From positions 1 to 64,000 of the forward strand of contig JAJWLX010000001.1 of NCBI GenBank assembly GCA_021636625.1: a stretch of DNA of 64,000 nt. The letters run 5' to 3'. This DNA is from Prevotella sp. (GTDB taxonomy: Bacteria; Bacteroidota; Bacteroidia; Bacteroidales; Bacteroidaceae). Under the pieces are notes generated by a model that did not search any database, was not told the origin of the DNA, and saw nothing but the letters and a program-made list of their open reading frames with translations. This document shows positions 30,557 to 39,088 of the stretch, in pieces (the first letter of the stretch is position 1; each line of letters opens with the position of its first letter). The translations under genes and the position numbers were made by a program.

Positions 30557-31918
30557 ATGAGACAGAAAAAGTTTATTCTCCAGGAGCAGGATATCCCTAC
30601 TCAGTGGTACAACATTCAGGCAGATATGCCTAATAAGCCTATGCCACCGTTGAACCCACAGACTCACAAGCCGCTCAGTGCAGACGACTTGTCTCACATC
30701 TTTAACAAGGAGTGCTCTAAGCAGGAGCTTGATACTGAGCACGCTTGGATAGACATTCCAGAGGATGTACAGGAAAAGTATGCGTTCTACCGTTCTACAC
30801 CATTGGTTCGTGCCTACGGATTGGAGGAAGCATTGGGTACTACAGCACATATCTATTTCAAGAATGAAAGTGCAACACCATTGGGTTCACATAAGATCAA
30901 CTCTGCCATTCCTCAGTGCTACTACTGCAAGCAGGAGGGGGATACCAATGTTACTACAGAGACTGGTGCCGGACAGTGGGGTTGTGCCCTTTCCTATGCT
31001 GCCAAGCTCTACGGACTGGAGGCTGCCGTTTATCAGGTAAAGATTACCATGCAGCAGAAGCCATACCGTTCCAGCATCATGCGTACCTTTGGTGCTACCG
31101 TTGAGGGTTCTCCTAGTATGAGTACACGTGCTGGTAAGAACATCATTACCCGCGATCCTCATCATCCTGGTTCACTGGGTACTGCCATTTCTGAGGCTGT
31201 AGAGTTGGCTACCACCACTCCTGGCTGTAAATATACCTTGGGTTCTGTCTTGAATCATGTGGCTTTGCATCAGACTGTCATCGGTCTGGAGGCTGAAAAG
31301 CAGATGGAGATGGCAGGTGAGTATCCTGACAAGGTGATAGCTTGTTTTGGTGGCGGTAGTAACTTTGGTGGACTTGCCTTCCCATTCATGCGTCATAACC
31401 TGAAGGGCGAGAAGCATACCGAGTTCATCGCTGCAGAACCAGAGAGCTGTCCTAAGTTGACTCGTGGAAAGTTTGAATATGACTTTGGTGATGAGGCTGG
31501 ATATACTCCGCTGTTGCCTATGTTTACCTTGGGTCATGACTTCAAGCCAGCCAACATCCATGCAGGTGGTCTCCGTTACCATGGTGCCGGCATGATTATC
31601 TCTCAGTTGGTCAAGGATGGTTATATGCATGGTGTAGATGTAGCCCAGACAGAAGCTTTCGAGGCAGGTATGCTCTTTGCCCGTGTAGAGGGTATCATTC
31701 CAGCTCCAGAGAGCTGTCATGCCATTGCTGCAACAATCCGTGAGGCAAAGAAGGCTACTGAAGAGGGTAAGAATACCGTGATTCTCTTCTGTCTTTCTGG
31801 CCATGGTCTCATTGATATGCCATCATACGAAAGCTATCTCAATGGAGATTTGCATGATTATAGGGTGAGTGATGAGGAAATCAATAAGTTCCTCCAGACT
31901 GTACCTCAGGTAGATTAA
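30557..31918 (+). CDS. trpB: TrpB2-type tryptophan synthase beta-like enzyme
   Basis: A 453-residue PLP enzyme that condenses indole and serine. The N-terminal extension (PTQWYNIQADMPNKPMPPLNP) and overall length mark the TrpB2 group rather than the ~400-residue TrpB1. The PLP lysine sits in LGSHKINSA near residue 115, followed by TETGAGQWG, and the phosphate loop FGGGSNFGG near 265. No trpA is adjacent; TrpB2 enzymes often stand alone. It has its own promoter and terminator. Confidence 0.93.
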   Translation: MRQKKFILQEQDIPTQWYNIQADMPNKPMPPLNPQTHKPLSADDLSHIFNKECSKQELDTEHAWIDIPEDVQEKYAFYRSTPLVRAYGLEEALGTTAHIYFKNESATPLGSHKINSAIPQCYYCKQEGDTNVTTETGAGQWGCALSYAAKLYGLEAAVYQVKITMQQKPYRSSIMRTFGATVEGSPSMSTRAGKNIITRDPHHPGSLGTAISEAVELATTTPGCKYTLGSVLNHVALHQTVIGLEAEKQMEMAGEYPDKVIACFGGGSNFGGLAFPFMRHNLKGEKHTEFIAAEPESCPKLTRGKFEYDFGDEAGYTPLLPMFTLGHDFKPANIHAGGLRYHGAGMIISQLVKDGYMHGVDVAQTEAFEAGMLFARVEGIIPAPESCHAIAATIREAKKATEEGKNTVILFCLSGHGLIDMPSYESYLNGDLHDYRVSDEEINKFLQTVPQVD

Positions 31919-31936
31919 AGATTAAAAAGAAATAAG

Positions 31937-31976
31937 AAAGCCAGCCTACAGGAATGTAAGCTGGCTTTTGTTTTTG
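31937..31976 (+). terminator. Terminator after trpB
   Basis: AAAGCCAGC pairs with GCTGGCTTT (arms extended by TTAC-type loop), followed by a T-rich tail. It also faces the end of the convergent glutathione peroxidase gene. Confidence 0.85.
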
Positions 31977-31979
31977 TTT

Positions 31980-32534
31980 TTATGCTTGAAGCCACTCTTC
32001 GATGGCCTTTGCGATAACGTCGAAGCTGGTAGTAGGTTCGAAGCGAGCCACTACCTGACCCTTCTTGTTAACGAGGAACTTGGTGAAGTTCCACTTGATG
32101 TCTGCGCTTTCCTTGTAGTTAGGATCTGCCTCAGAGAGCATCTTGTCGAGAACAGGGTAGAGCGGATGAGTCTCGTCCCAGCCTGCGAAGCCTTTGCATT
32201 CCTTGAGGAATTTGAAGAGAGGAGCGGCATCATCACCATTTACCTTGATCTTCTTGTAGCGCTGAAATTCTGTGCCGTATGTAAGTTTGCAGAACTGATG
32301 GATGCTTTCATCAGTACCAGGAGCTTGCTGACCAAACTGATTGCATGGGAAGTCGAGTATCTCGAAGCCTTGCTGGTGGTATGTCTCATAGAGCTTTTCC
32401 AGTTCCTCATACTGAGGAGTAAAGCCACACTTGGTAGCTGTGTTAACGATGAGCAGTACTTCGTTAGCGTACTCTTTGAGGGAAACTTCCTTTCCCTTTC
32501 TGTCCTTAACGGAGAATTCGTAAACGGTTCTCAT
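31980..32534 (-). CDS. Glutathione peroxidase family thiol peroxidase
   Basis: A 184-residue peroxidase of the Cys-type GPx group. The catalytic cysteine lies in NTATKCGFTPQYEEL near residue 37, with FPCNQFGQQAPG near 72 and KWNFTKFLV near 145 giving the Gln and Trp of the tetrad. The second Cys (FPCNQ) suggests thioredoxin-dependent recycling as in many bacterial enzymes. No signal peptide is present, so it is cytoplasmic and removes hydroperoxides. Confidence 0.93.
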   Translation of the reverse strand: MRTVYEFSVKDRKGKEVSLKEYANEVLLIVNTATKCGFTPQYEELEKLYETYHQQGFEILDFPCNQFGQQAPGTDESIHQFCKLTYGTEFQRYKKIKVNGDDAAPLFKFLKECKGFAGWDETHPLYPVLDKMLSEADPNYKESADIKWNFTKFLVNKKGQVVARFEPTTSFDVIAKAIEEWLQA

Positions 32535-32624
32535 TTTTTATTTATATCTAATTTTATGTTTATTTCTATCCCTTTTTCATTGACATTGGAGAAGTTCCTT
32601 TGTCGCCGAATCATTATCATTGTG

Positions 32625-32632
32625 CAAAGGTA
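32625..32632 (-). promoter_or_regulatory. -7 box for glutathione peroxidase
   Basis: TACCTTTG on the minus strand, 91 bases before the start codon. Confidence 0.55.
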
Positions 32633-32737
32633 CTATTTTTCTTTTAGAAATAGTAAATAGTTTGCATAAATTTTCTAAAAAAATAGCCTGAGTTATCATT
32701 TGTAAGGTGCATAGGGGGATATAGGTGGTTGGGTGAA

Positions 32738-32864
32738 ATAAAAAGAGTCCGGGAATTTCACAATCCCCGGACTCTTTCGTCTTCTTTCCTAACTCAAAAT
32801 ATAAAATAGGAGAGAAGCCTTACGATTAATCTATCATTTAACTTTTCTAAGAACTTTGTGCAAA
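32738..32864 (-). ncRNA. Candidate small RNA upstream of glutathione peroxidase
   Basis: A minus-strand TATCTTTG at 32871-32878 is followed by ~90 bases without a gene and then a 12-bp hairpin (AAAGAGTCCGGG with its complement, 32742-32777) with a U tract. The unit ends before the glutathione peroxidase promoter, so it is not simply that gene's leader. Confidence 0.35.
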
Positions 32865-32870
32865 GATACA

Positions 32871-32878
32871 CATTTTTT
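32871..32878 (-). promoter_or_regulatory. Orphan minus-strand -7 box
   Basis: TATCTTTG on the minus strand, about 95 bases ahead of the terminator hairpin at 32742-32777. Confidence 0.45.
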
Positions 32879-33020
32879 CGTTAAGTTGTATCATATACAA
32901 TGTTAATTTTTATGTATTTCGTCTTAAAAAGTATTAAATGCCCTGTTTTTGCTCTCTTTTTGCCATCTTGGGACGGTTTTTGGGATGTTTATACGCTATT
33001 TTTTACCGAATAAACACAAA

Positions 33021-33280
33021 AATGAGGGTGTGTCATAAGTCACAGCCAATACGCCCTGAAAGGGCAGAAGCTCCTAGCCCAGGGCATCGCCCTGGGTTTT
33101 AGAACAGATACAAAAAAGTCGCCCTGAAAGGGCAAAAGCTTTGAAATTGAAAGCTTTTGCCCTTTCAGGGCGACTTTACTTTTTGCCAACATTACCCAGG
33201 GCGATGCCCTGGGCTAGGAGCTTTTGGGCTTTCAGCCCGACTTCGGCTGCCATAATCTAAACTTATGACACACCCTCATT
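33021..33280. mobile_element. 260-bp palindromic MITE-like element
   Basis: Perfect 20-bp terminal inverted repeats (33021-33040 and 33261-33280, starting AATGAGGGTGTG) enclose a nearly full-length palindrome. Inside, GCCCTGAAAGGGC units and CCCAGGGCATCGCCCTGGG occur in both orientations, so the whole unit folds into one large cruciform. No open frame and no obvious target-site duplication were seen. Short palindromes of this GCCCTGAAAGGGC type are common in Bacteroidota, which makes a non-autonomous mobile element likely. Confidence 0.8.
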
Positions 33281-33312
33281 CTATAGATTTATAGAAGACA
33301 ATTTCCAGTCTT

Positions 33313-36300
33313 TTATTCCTTGGTTCGTTCGCGATATTCGCTAGGAACAATACCCAGTTCTTTCTTGAATACCTTGGAGAAGTACTTAGGGTCGCTGAAT
33401 CCTACTTCGAAAGCGATGCTGGTAAGCGGATCATTGGTCTGCTGCAGCAATTCGCAGGCTCTCATGATTCGGATATGGCGCACGAAGTCGATTGGTGTCA
33501 TACCTACAGCCTGCTTGATCTTGTTGTAGAGTACACTTCGGCTCATACCGATGGCATCTGCGATGTCGTCTATCTTCAGGTCTGGACTGCCCATATTGTC
33601 GGTCACGTACTTCAGGATCCTACCCATGGTCTTGTCGTTGATTTGACTTTCCATGAATGCATAGCTCTTCAGTTCCGACTTTTTCTCCTCTGCCAGTCTT
33701 TCCTTTTCCTGGATATCGAAGTTCAGCTCACTGAGCGTCTTTCTTGGCTCTGTAGCTGGTTGGAAGATTTCTGCTGCTTCGGCATTTCCTGAATTTTCAG
33801 TCTTTCCAGCATATCCAACTTTTCCGTTCTGCTTCATCATCTTGGCTATGTCTGTCTGCGTAGCCTTGCGTTTGTTGATGGCAGCCTCGATACGTCCTAT
33901 CAGGTAGGAGGTAGAGAATGGTTTCGTAAGATAGCCATCCACTCCCTGTTCGAATCCCTTCAACTGGTCTTCCACACTGGCTTTTGCCGAGAGGATGATA
34001 ATAGGTATATGCGAGATGGTACGGTCTTGCTTGATTTCACGTATCATCGTGATACCATCCATCACAGGCATGGTTACATCGGTGAGGATGAAGTCTGGCA
34101 TCTCAGTGCGGGTCTTGTAGAGACCCACCTTGCCGTTTTCTGCCAGAAGTACATTATACTTCTCTTCGAGTACGCTGCTGAGGTACAGGCGCAAGTCGGA
34201 GTTATCTTCCACAACAAGAATGGTGAGATCCTTGCTTGGCTTGTTAGGGGTGGTACCCTTCTGGTTTTCCTCCTCTTCGTGCTTTGCCTTTTCTTTCTTC
34301 TTTTCCTCTTCCAACTCCTTCAGGTACTTTGTTACGGTGGAGTCGTCTATTTCGCCTTCAACTTTCTCCATCTCATTGCCTTCCTCATTCACGTTTTCGT
34401 TGAGTCCGCCGTTGACCAGGAAGTTGGCGTTGTCATCGAATCGCAGTACCTTGTTGAGCATATTCAGCATTTCTCTTGAGTTCTTCAGGGCAATGACGAG
34501 CATTTCCCTACCGTTTCGGGTGATGCCATGCTCTGTTTCCAGTACGTGTTGCAGCGGTCCACCAATCAGAGTCAGTGGGGTGCGCAGCTTATGACTGGCA
34601 TCGCTGAAGAAGTCGTTCTTCATCAGACTCATTTCGTGCTCCAGCTTCTCACGCTGTTTTCTGTTATAGGAATAGAATATGCTTGCCACTACAGCAGCAA
34701 GTAATAAAAGCAGGGTGAGTCTGCCCCAGACACTCTCCCAGAAGGTAGGGCGTACCTCGATAGGTATTTCGGCAATATACTTGCTCCATACACCGTGGGA
34801 GTTGGTAGCTGATACCCTGAGGATATAGTCACCCTGTGCGATTCGGTTGAAGCCGATAACGTTGCTGCTACCATTGTCAATCCATTTTCCTGGAGGGGTA
34901 TGTCCCTCCAGACGATAGCGGTATTTCATCTGGTACTTACGGGAATAGTCGAGCGATGCGAAGCTGATGGTCAGGTTTCGCTTGTTGGCTGGAATCACGA
35001 TCTTCTCGCTATGCAGGATAGGGATAGACTCGCTTTCGCCGGTAAAGTGCAGCGAAGTGAAGATGATATGAGCCTGATACTGACTCTTTTTCAGGGTGGC
35101 AGGATTGAAGGCCAGCCAGCCGAATGGGGTTCCTACGGAGATGTCATTCGTGGCTGGATCGTGGGTAGGGCGAGCCTCGGTAAAGGAGATGTTGTAATCG
35201 AAGTCGTTTGGACCGAAGACGGTGGTCTTTCCTGTCTTCAGATTACATTTGTCGATACTCGACTCACGGATCACCCACAGGTTGCCTTCGTTATCTTCTA
35301 TCATGCTTTGCACGATACCCTCATTATAGTTGATATTCTTGAAATACTTTGTTTTCAAGTTGTCCTGCAGCAGTTTCTTGGTGACGATACTTTCCAGGAT
35401 TCCTCCTAACTGAGAGATGTAGGTCTTGCCATTGCTATGCTCTATGATAAAGTTGACATCGTTGGCTGCCAATGATGTGGTATCGTTGGGAATATAGCAG
35501 GTTTGATAGAACTTGATCTGTTGCGGATTCCTGAAGTTATCGCCGAATGTAATGAGACCGTCTGTGGTACCTACCAGAATTTCTCCTGTAGGGGTACAGA
35601 AAATGCGTCGTATATTGGCAAAACTATTCTTAGACCATGGCAAGCCAAAGTTCCTGTTGTAGAAGAACAGACCTGTTTCGCCTTCTTGGGCAAGAGCCAG
35701 TCCGCCACCATAGGTGGCTACCCATATTCTGCCATGGCGGTCGGCTACCATATCATAAATGTCGTTATGCGGTAACGATGCCTTGTTGGCTGGATTGTGC
35801 TCGTAATGGCTTATACCTTCCTGGGAGCGGACATAGAGTCCGTCGCCTTGGGTTCCTATCCACATCCTGCCCCGTGTATCACTGAAGATTGAATATACTG
35901 GATATGGACAGAATGGTACCTGGTTAGGTACAATCTGACCGCCTGGAGCCAGATAACCTACGGTTTGATACTTGCTGTCAGTTACTTGCACGACACCATT
36001 CGCATAACCGGTCCAATGGTATCCTTCTGGAGTATTGCAGAGTGCACGTACTTCTGCTTCTCCATTCTCCAGTTTGTTTAAGCGATACGTATGGTTCTTG
36101 AAGGCTACCTGGGTAAGATCGTGGGTACCTGCTATCCAGAGGATTCCCTGATCGGAAAGGAAATGCTTTCCGATTTTAGGCACACGGTAGTTGCCCGAAG
36201 AGTTGCTCCTCAGAAGATAAGGTACCAGTTTGCCGGCTTTGCGGTCGAAGTAGCTGAAGGTTCCTCCATTCGGCACAATCCATAGAGTCTTGCTTTCATC

Positions 36301-37350
36301 TTGGGTGATGAAGAAACTGTCGGAGGTGGTGCGGTCCATAGGATCTTGCTGGTCGGCAAACAGCCATTGCTTGGCTGAAGTCTTTGGATTTACCAGGGTT
36401 ACACCCATACCATCCGTAAATACCCATACCATGCCGAAGTCATCCGTATAGATGTTCTTTACCTCAGCCAGTGGTTGGCTTGGACTTTGCACATTGATGA
36501 TTTCGGTCTTGAAGGTGCGGGGATTGTAGATAACCAAACCCAGGTTGGTGGCTATCAGGAGCTGGTAGCCTGTATTCTTGAGCTGATTGATGCGGGTTAC
36601 TCCTGCTGGGAGTGGTATCATATTCAGCTTGTCGGTCTCGTCATATACGGCGAGTCGTCCATCTTCAGTTGCCAGGAAGATGTTATCGCCTACTTCTCTC
36701 ACCCATTTGAAGGGGATAGGGGTACTGAACTTTTGATTGTGGATGGTGGTTCCCTTGTCGGTAAGAATCCATTCGCGCTTTTTCTTGTCCGACCAGATAT
36801 GCCATATGTGTCCGCTTCGGAGTCCATCTTGTCCTACCTTGATGAGCTCTGGAATCTGACCTTCTCTCTGGAGTCCCTTGATACGTACCAGATAATCGCC
36901 AGACTTGGAAGTTACCCAGGTGTTGCCTTGCTTGGTAGAGTAAATCTTATCTACTCGCAGGTCGATGTTATATAATTTATTGATGTTGTCACCTACGGGA
37001 ACAAAGGTACACAATTTGGTCTCATAGCAATAGAGACGTTTGCCTGCGGTGATACACCACACGTTGTTTCTGGCTGTTGCATAAATACCCATGAAACGGT
37101 TGGTAGATAGAAGATCGATGTCGTCTGCATCATCACGGAAAGTATGGAAGGAGTTTCCATCATAATAGGAGATTCCGTTCCAGGTGCTGAACCACATCAG
37201 ACGGTCGGGTGTCTGGTCTATGCCTGAAACTGTGTTGGCGGCTAGTCCGTCGATAATGGAGAATTTGCGGACGTCGCAGTAGGGGGTTCCCATAACCTTC
37301 AGTGTGGCTATGAGTATGAGGAGGGTGCAATAAATAGCTCTCTTAATCAT
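33313..37350 (-). CDS. Hybrid two-component regulator (HTCS-like) lacking a recognisable HATPase domain
   Basis: The ATG at 37350 (MIKRAIYCTLLILIATL) gives a signal peptide and 1345 residues; frames further up start before the promoter. Periplasmic Reg_prop propeller repeats (GLAANTVSGIDQTPDRLMWF onwards) fill ~860 residues, then a Y_Y_Y domain, one membrane helix (RLTLLLLLAAVVASIFY) and a HisKA helix (NDFFSDASHKLRTPLTLI). Instead of HATPase_c, ~65 Glu/Lys-rich residues follow, then a receiver (ILTDVTMP, LTKPF) and an AraC domain. Ligands of intact relatives are mostly glycans. Signalling here must be altered. Confidence 0.9.
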   Translation of the reverse strand: MIKRAIYCTLLILIATLKVMGTPYCDVRKFSIIDGLAANTVSGIDQTPDRLMWFSTWNGISYYDGNSFHTFRDDADDIDLLSTNRFMGIYATARNNVWCITAGKRLYCYETKLCTFVPVGDNINKLYNIDLRVDKIYSTKQGNTWVTSKSGDYLVRIKGLQREGQIPELIKVGQDGLRSGHIWHIWSDKKKREWILTDKGTTIHNQKFSTPIPFKWVREVGDNIFLATEDGRLAVYDETDKLNMIPLPAGVTRINQLKNTGYQLLIATNLGLVIYNPRTFKTEIINVQSPSQPLAEVKNIYTDDFGMVWVFTDGMGVTLVNPKTSAKQWLFADQQDPMDRTTSDSFFITQDESKTLWIVPNGGTFSYFDRKAGKLVPYLLRSNSSGNYRVPKIGKHFLSDQGILWIAGTHDLTQVAFKNHTYRLNKLENGEAEVRALCNTPEGYHWTGYANGVVQVTDSKYQTVGYLAPGGQIVPNQVPFCPYPVYSIFSDTRGRMWIGTQGDGLYVRSQEGISHYEHNPANKASLPHNDIYDMVADRHGRIWVATYGGGLALAQEGETGLFFYNRNFGLPWSKNSFANIRRIFCTPTGEILVGTTDGLITFGDNFRNPQQIKFYQTCYIPNDTTSLAANDVNFIIEHSNGKTYISQLGGILESIVTKKLLQDNLKTKYFKNINYNEGIVQSMIEDNEGNLWVIRESSIDKCNLKTGKTTVFGPNDFDYNISFTEARPTHDPATNDISVGTPFGWLAFNPATLKKSQYQAHIIFTSLHFTGESESIPILHSEKIVIPANKRNLTISFASLDYSRKYQMKYRYRLEGHTPPGKWIDNGSSNVIGFNRIAQGDYILRVSATNSHGVWSKYIAEIPIEVRPTFWESVWGRLTLLLLLAAVVASIFYSYNRKQREKLEHEMSLMKNDFFSDASHKLRTPLTLIGGPLQHVLETEHGITRNGREMLVIALKNSREMLNMLNKVLRFDDNANFLVNGGLNENVNEEGNEMEKVEGEIDDSTVTKYLKELEEEKKKEKAKHEEEENQKGTTPNKPSKDLTILVVEDNSDLRLYLSSVLEEKYNVLLAENGKVGLYKTRTEMPDFILTDVTMPVMDGITMIREIKQDRTISHIPIIILSAKASVEDQLKGFEQGVDGYLTKPFSTSYLIGRIEAAINKRKATQTDIAKMMKQNGKVGYAGKTENSGNAEAAEIFQPATEPRKTLSELNFDIQEKERLAEEKKSELKSYAFMESQINDKTMGRILKYVTDNMGSPDLKIDDIADAIGMSRSVLYNKIKQAVGMTPIDFVRHIRIMRACELLQQTNDPLTSIAFEVGFSDPKYFSKVFKKELGIVPSEYRERTKE

Positions 37351-37413
37351 ATTATCTGTTCTTGTCATTCTATTCGTCAGTCCTTGGTTGGTAAATATGC
37401 ATAAATATTGTTG

Positions 37414-37421
37414 CAAAGATA
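37414..37421 (-). promoter_or_regulatory. -7 box for the hybrid regulator
   Basis: TATCTTTG on the minus strand, 64 bases before the ATG at 37350. Because a promoter here overlaps the longest possible frame, it supports the shorter start. Confidence 0.55.
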
Positions 37422-37529
37422 GTGCATTTTTTTGAGAATGACAAGGTTTTGTAGGGAAAAACTGTTATATAATAGGGTTTTTCCCCTAGATTATTCCTCT
37501 TTTCCCTTTGCTAGGTGTAAAAATTGCCT

Positions 37530-37537
37530 TATCTTTG
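37530..37537 (+). promoter_or_regulatory. -7 box for the aromatic/acidic lipoprotein
   Basis: TATCTTTG lies 80 bases before the ATG at 37617. The leader between them contains a short GAACCAGATC/GGTCTGAGTTC hairpin. Confidence 0.6.
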
Positions 37538-37616
37538 CACCATCATTCAAGGAACCAGATCTGTTAAGGGTCTGAGTTCTGTACGGATATTAACAATAAA
37601 ATAAAAATCTTACGAT

Positions 37617-38354
37617 ATGAGAAAAATGAGACTTTTCGTGATGCTGATGGCGATAGCTGCGGTATCCTTTACGTTTACCAGTTGTGATGATGATCCTTGG
37701 GATGATGATTATTGGGATGATCCTTATGGATGGTACGATGATTACAACCATGGCGGCTGGGGATGGAACCAGGATTATTGGTATGAAGGTTCGCAAGGAT
37801 CACATGATGACGATCTGGTCGATGAGGCGATGACCTTGGTTGGTGAGTGGTATGGTCAGGTGAAGTATTCCTATATCCAGGATGATGGTATGTCAAGAGG
37901 CTATGATGAGTTTTATGCCAATATGATATTCTATCAGAGCGGAAACCAGAGCGATGCCCTGAGTGGAAGTGGTGTGGAGATAGATGAGGTTCATGATAAT
38001 CAGGGAAATGTTACCGATCAGCAGACCCTGAAATTCTCCTGGTATATCGATAACAATGGCGATATCTACCTGAAGTATGCCAGTGGTGCCACCTTCGTGT
38101 TGGATGCAGGTGCTAGCCAGTACGGTTTCCGTCTCGGTGTCGAGAAGGGCAATAATTATAAAACCTTCTATGGTTATATGATTGGTACCGGTAAGGTGAA
38201 GGGTGATATCATCTACTTCGATTTATCTGAGGTTTCTACTACCGGTTATGCCAAGAAGCTTACACGTTCTGCATCAGCTGTAACTTCATTCGGCAGTGGA
38301 GCAACCATGAAGCCAATGGCTGGCACGGTGAAGCAATTGAACAAGAGAAGATAG
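37617..38354 (+). CDS. Hypothetical lipoprotein with Asp/Trp/Tyr/Gly-rich N-terminal segment
   Basis: A 245-residue protein whose signal peptide ends in FTFTSC, so Cys at about residue 23 is probably lipidated. The next ~50 residues are almost all Asp, Trp, Tyr, Gly and Asn (DDDPWDDDYWDDPYGWYDD). Acidic residues right after the Cys are a known surface-export signal in Bacteroidota, so it may face outward. The rest (LVGEWYGQVKYSY, later IYFDLSEVSTTGYAKKL) looks like a lipocalin-like beta fold. It diverges from the hybrid regulator, but no functional link is shown. Confidence 0.75.
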   Translation: MRKMRLFVMLMAIAAVSFTFTSCDDDPWDDDYWDDPYGWYDDYNHGGWGWNQDYWYEGSQGSHDDDLVDEAMTLVGEWYGQVKYSYIQDDGMSRGYDEFYANMIFYQSGNQSDALSGSGVEIDEVHDNQGNVTDQQTLKFSWYIDNNGDIYLKYASGATFVLDAGASQYGFRLGVEKGNNYKTFYGYMIGTGKVKGDIIYFDLSEVSTTGYAKKLTRSASAVTSFGSGATMKPMAGTVKQLNKRR

Positions 38355-38364
38355 GTTTATAAAA

Positions 38365-38408
38365 AAAGTGCATTCCTACGTATATGCAACTACGTTGGAA
38401 TGCACTTT
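38365..38408. terminator. Bidirectional terminator between lipoprotein and L31 genes
   Basis: AAAGTGCATTCC (38365-38376) pairs with GGAATGCACTTT (38397-38408); an A run precedes it and Ts follow, so it can serve both convergent genes. Confidence 0.85.
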
Positions 38409-38452
38409 CTATCTTTCGATATTATATATCCTTATTAAAAAAGGTATATATA

Positions 38453-38704
38453 TTACTTCTTCAACTTAGCGTAACGGCTCATGAAGCGGTCAACGCGACC
38501 AGCAGTATCAACGAGCTTGCTCTTACCTGTGTAGAATGGGTGAGAGGTGCTAGAGATTTCAATCTTAACAACTGGATAAGTCTCGCCCTCGAACTCTACA
38601 GTGTCGTTAGTCTTGCATGTTGACTGAGAGAGGAACATATCGCCGTTAGACATATCCTTAAATACTACAGGACGATAGTTCTCTGGATGAATACCTTTTT
38701 TCAT
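38453..38704 (-). CDS. rpmE2: 50S ribosomal protein L31 type B
   Basis: An 83-residue ribosomal protein. MKKGIHPENYRPVVFKDMSNGD is the usual type B L31 start, and HPFYTGKSKLVDTAGRVDRF the usual C-terminal block. It lacks the zinc-binding four-Cys set of type A L31, as expected for the zinc-free form. It stands alone with its own promoter at 38820. Confidence 0.97.
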   Translation of the reverse strand: MKKGIHPENYRPVVFKDMSNGDMFLSQSTCKTNDTVEFEGETYPVVKIEISSTSHPFYTGKSKLVDTAGRVDRFMSRYAKLKK

Positions 38705-38819
38705 TTTTCTTTTATTTATTATTAATTTGTTAAAAAATAGACGTTATGGGGACGCTTTCACATCATTTCATGTCCCTCTTCAGGGCATGCCCATTATAGC
38801 CTTTACCTAATTCAGGGTG

Positions 38820-38827
38820 CAAAGTTA
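38820..38827 (-). promoter_or_regulatory. -7 box for L31
   Basis: TAACTTTG on the minus strand, 116 bases ahead of the start, leaving room for a leader that could bind a regulator. The rest of the 38705-39088 gap holds only this and the plus-strand box. Confidence 0.5.
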
Positions 38828-39017
38828 CTGCTTTTTCCTGAAATCACCAAATATTTCCCGGTGTTTTTTAGAAATATTGGGGATTTTGGTGTCTGTGTAT
38901 ATATAAAAAGGTGGAAAATGATCTTTTAGAGTGGTAAAAAGAGGACTGGATGTGTTAAAAATGAATGAAAACTCAAAATTTTATTCCCATTTATGATGAT
39001 AATTGTAATTAATGCGG

Positions 39018-39025
39018 TATCTTTG
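39018..39025 (+). promoter_or_regulatory. -7 box for the EEP-family gene
   Basis: TATCTTTG followed by GCAT lies 64 bases before the ATG at 39089. Confidence 0.6.
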
Positions 39026-39088
39026 CATATTAGTTTGAGAACATCAGACGATGTATCATATAGTTATAACTTTAAAGCGAGAAAAAGA

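Noticed and set aside
33021..33280. Element as a complete insertion sequence
   Set aside because: Only 260 bp and no transposase frame, so at most a non-autonomous element.
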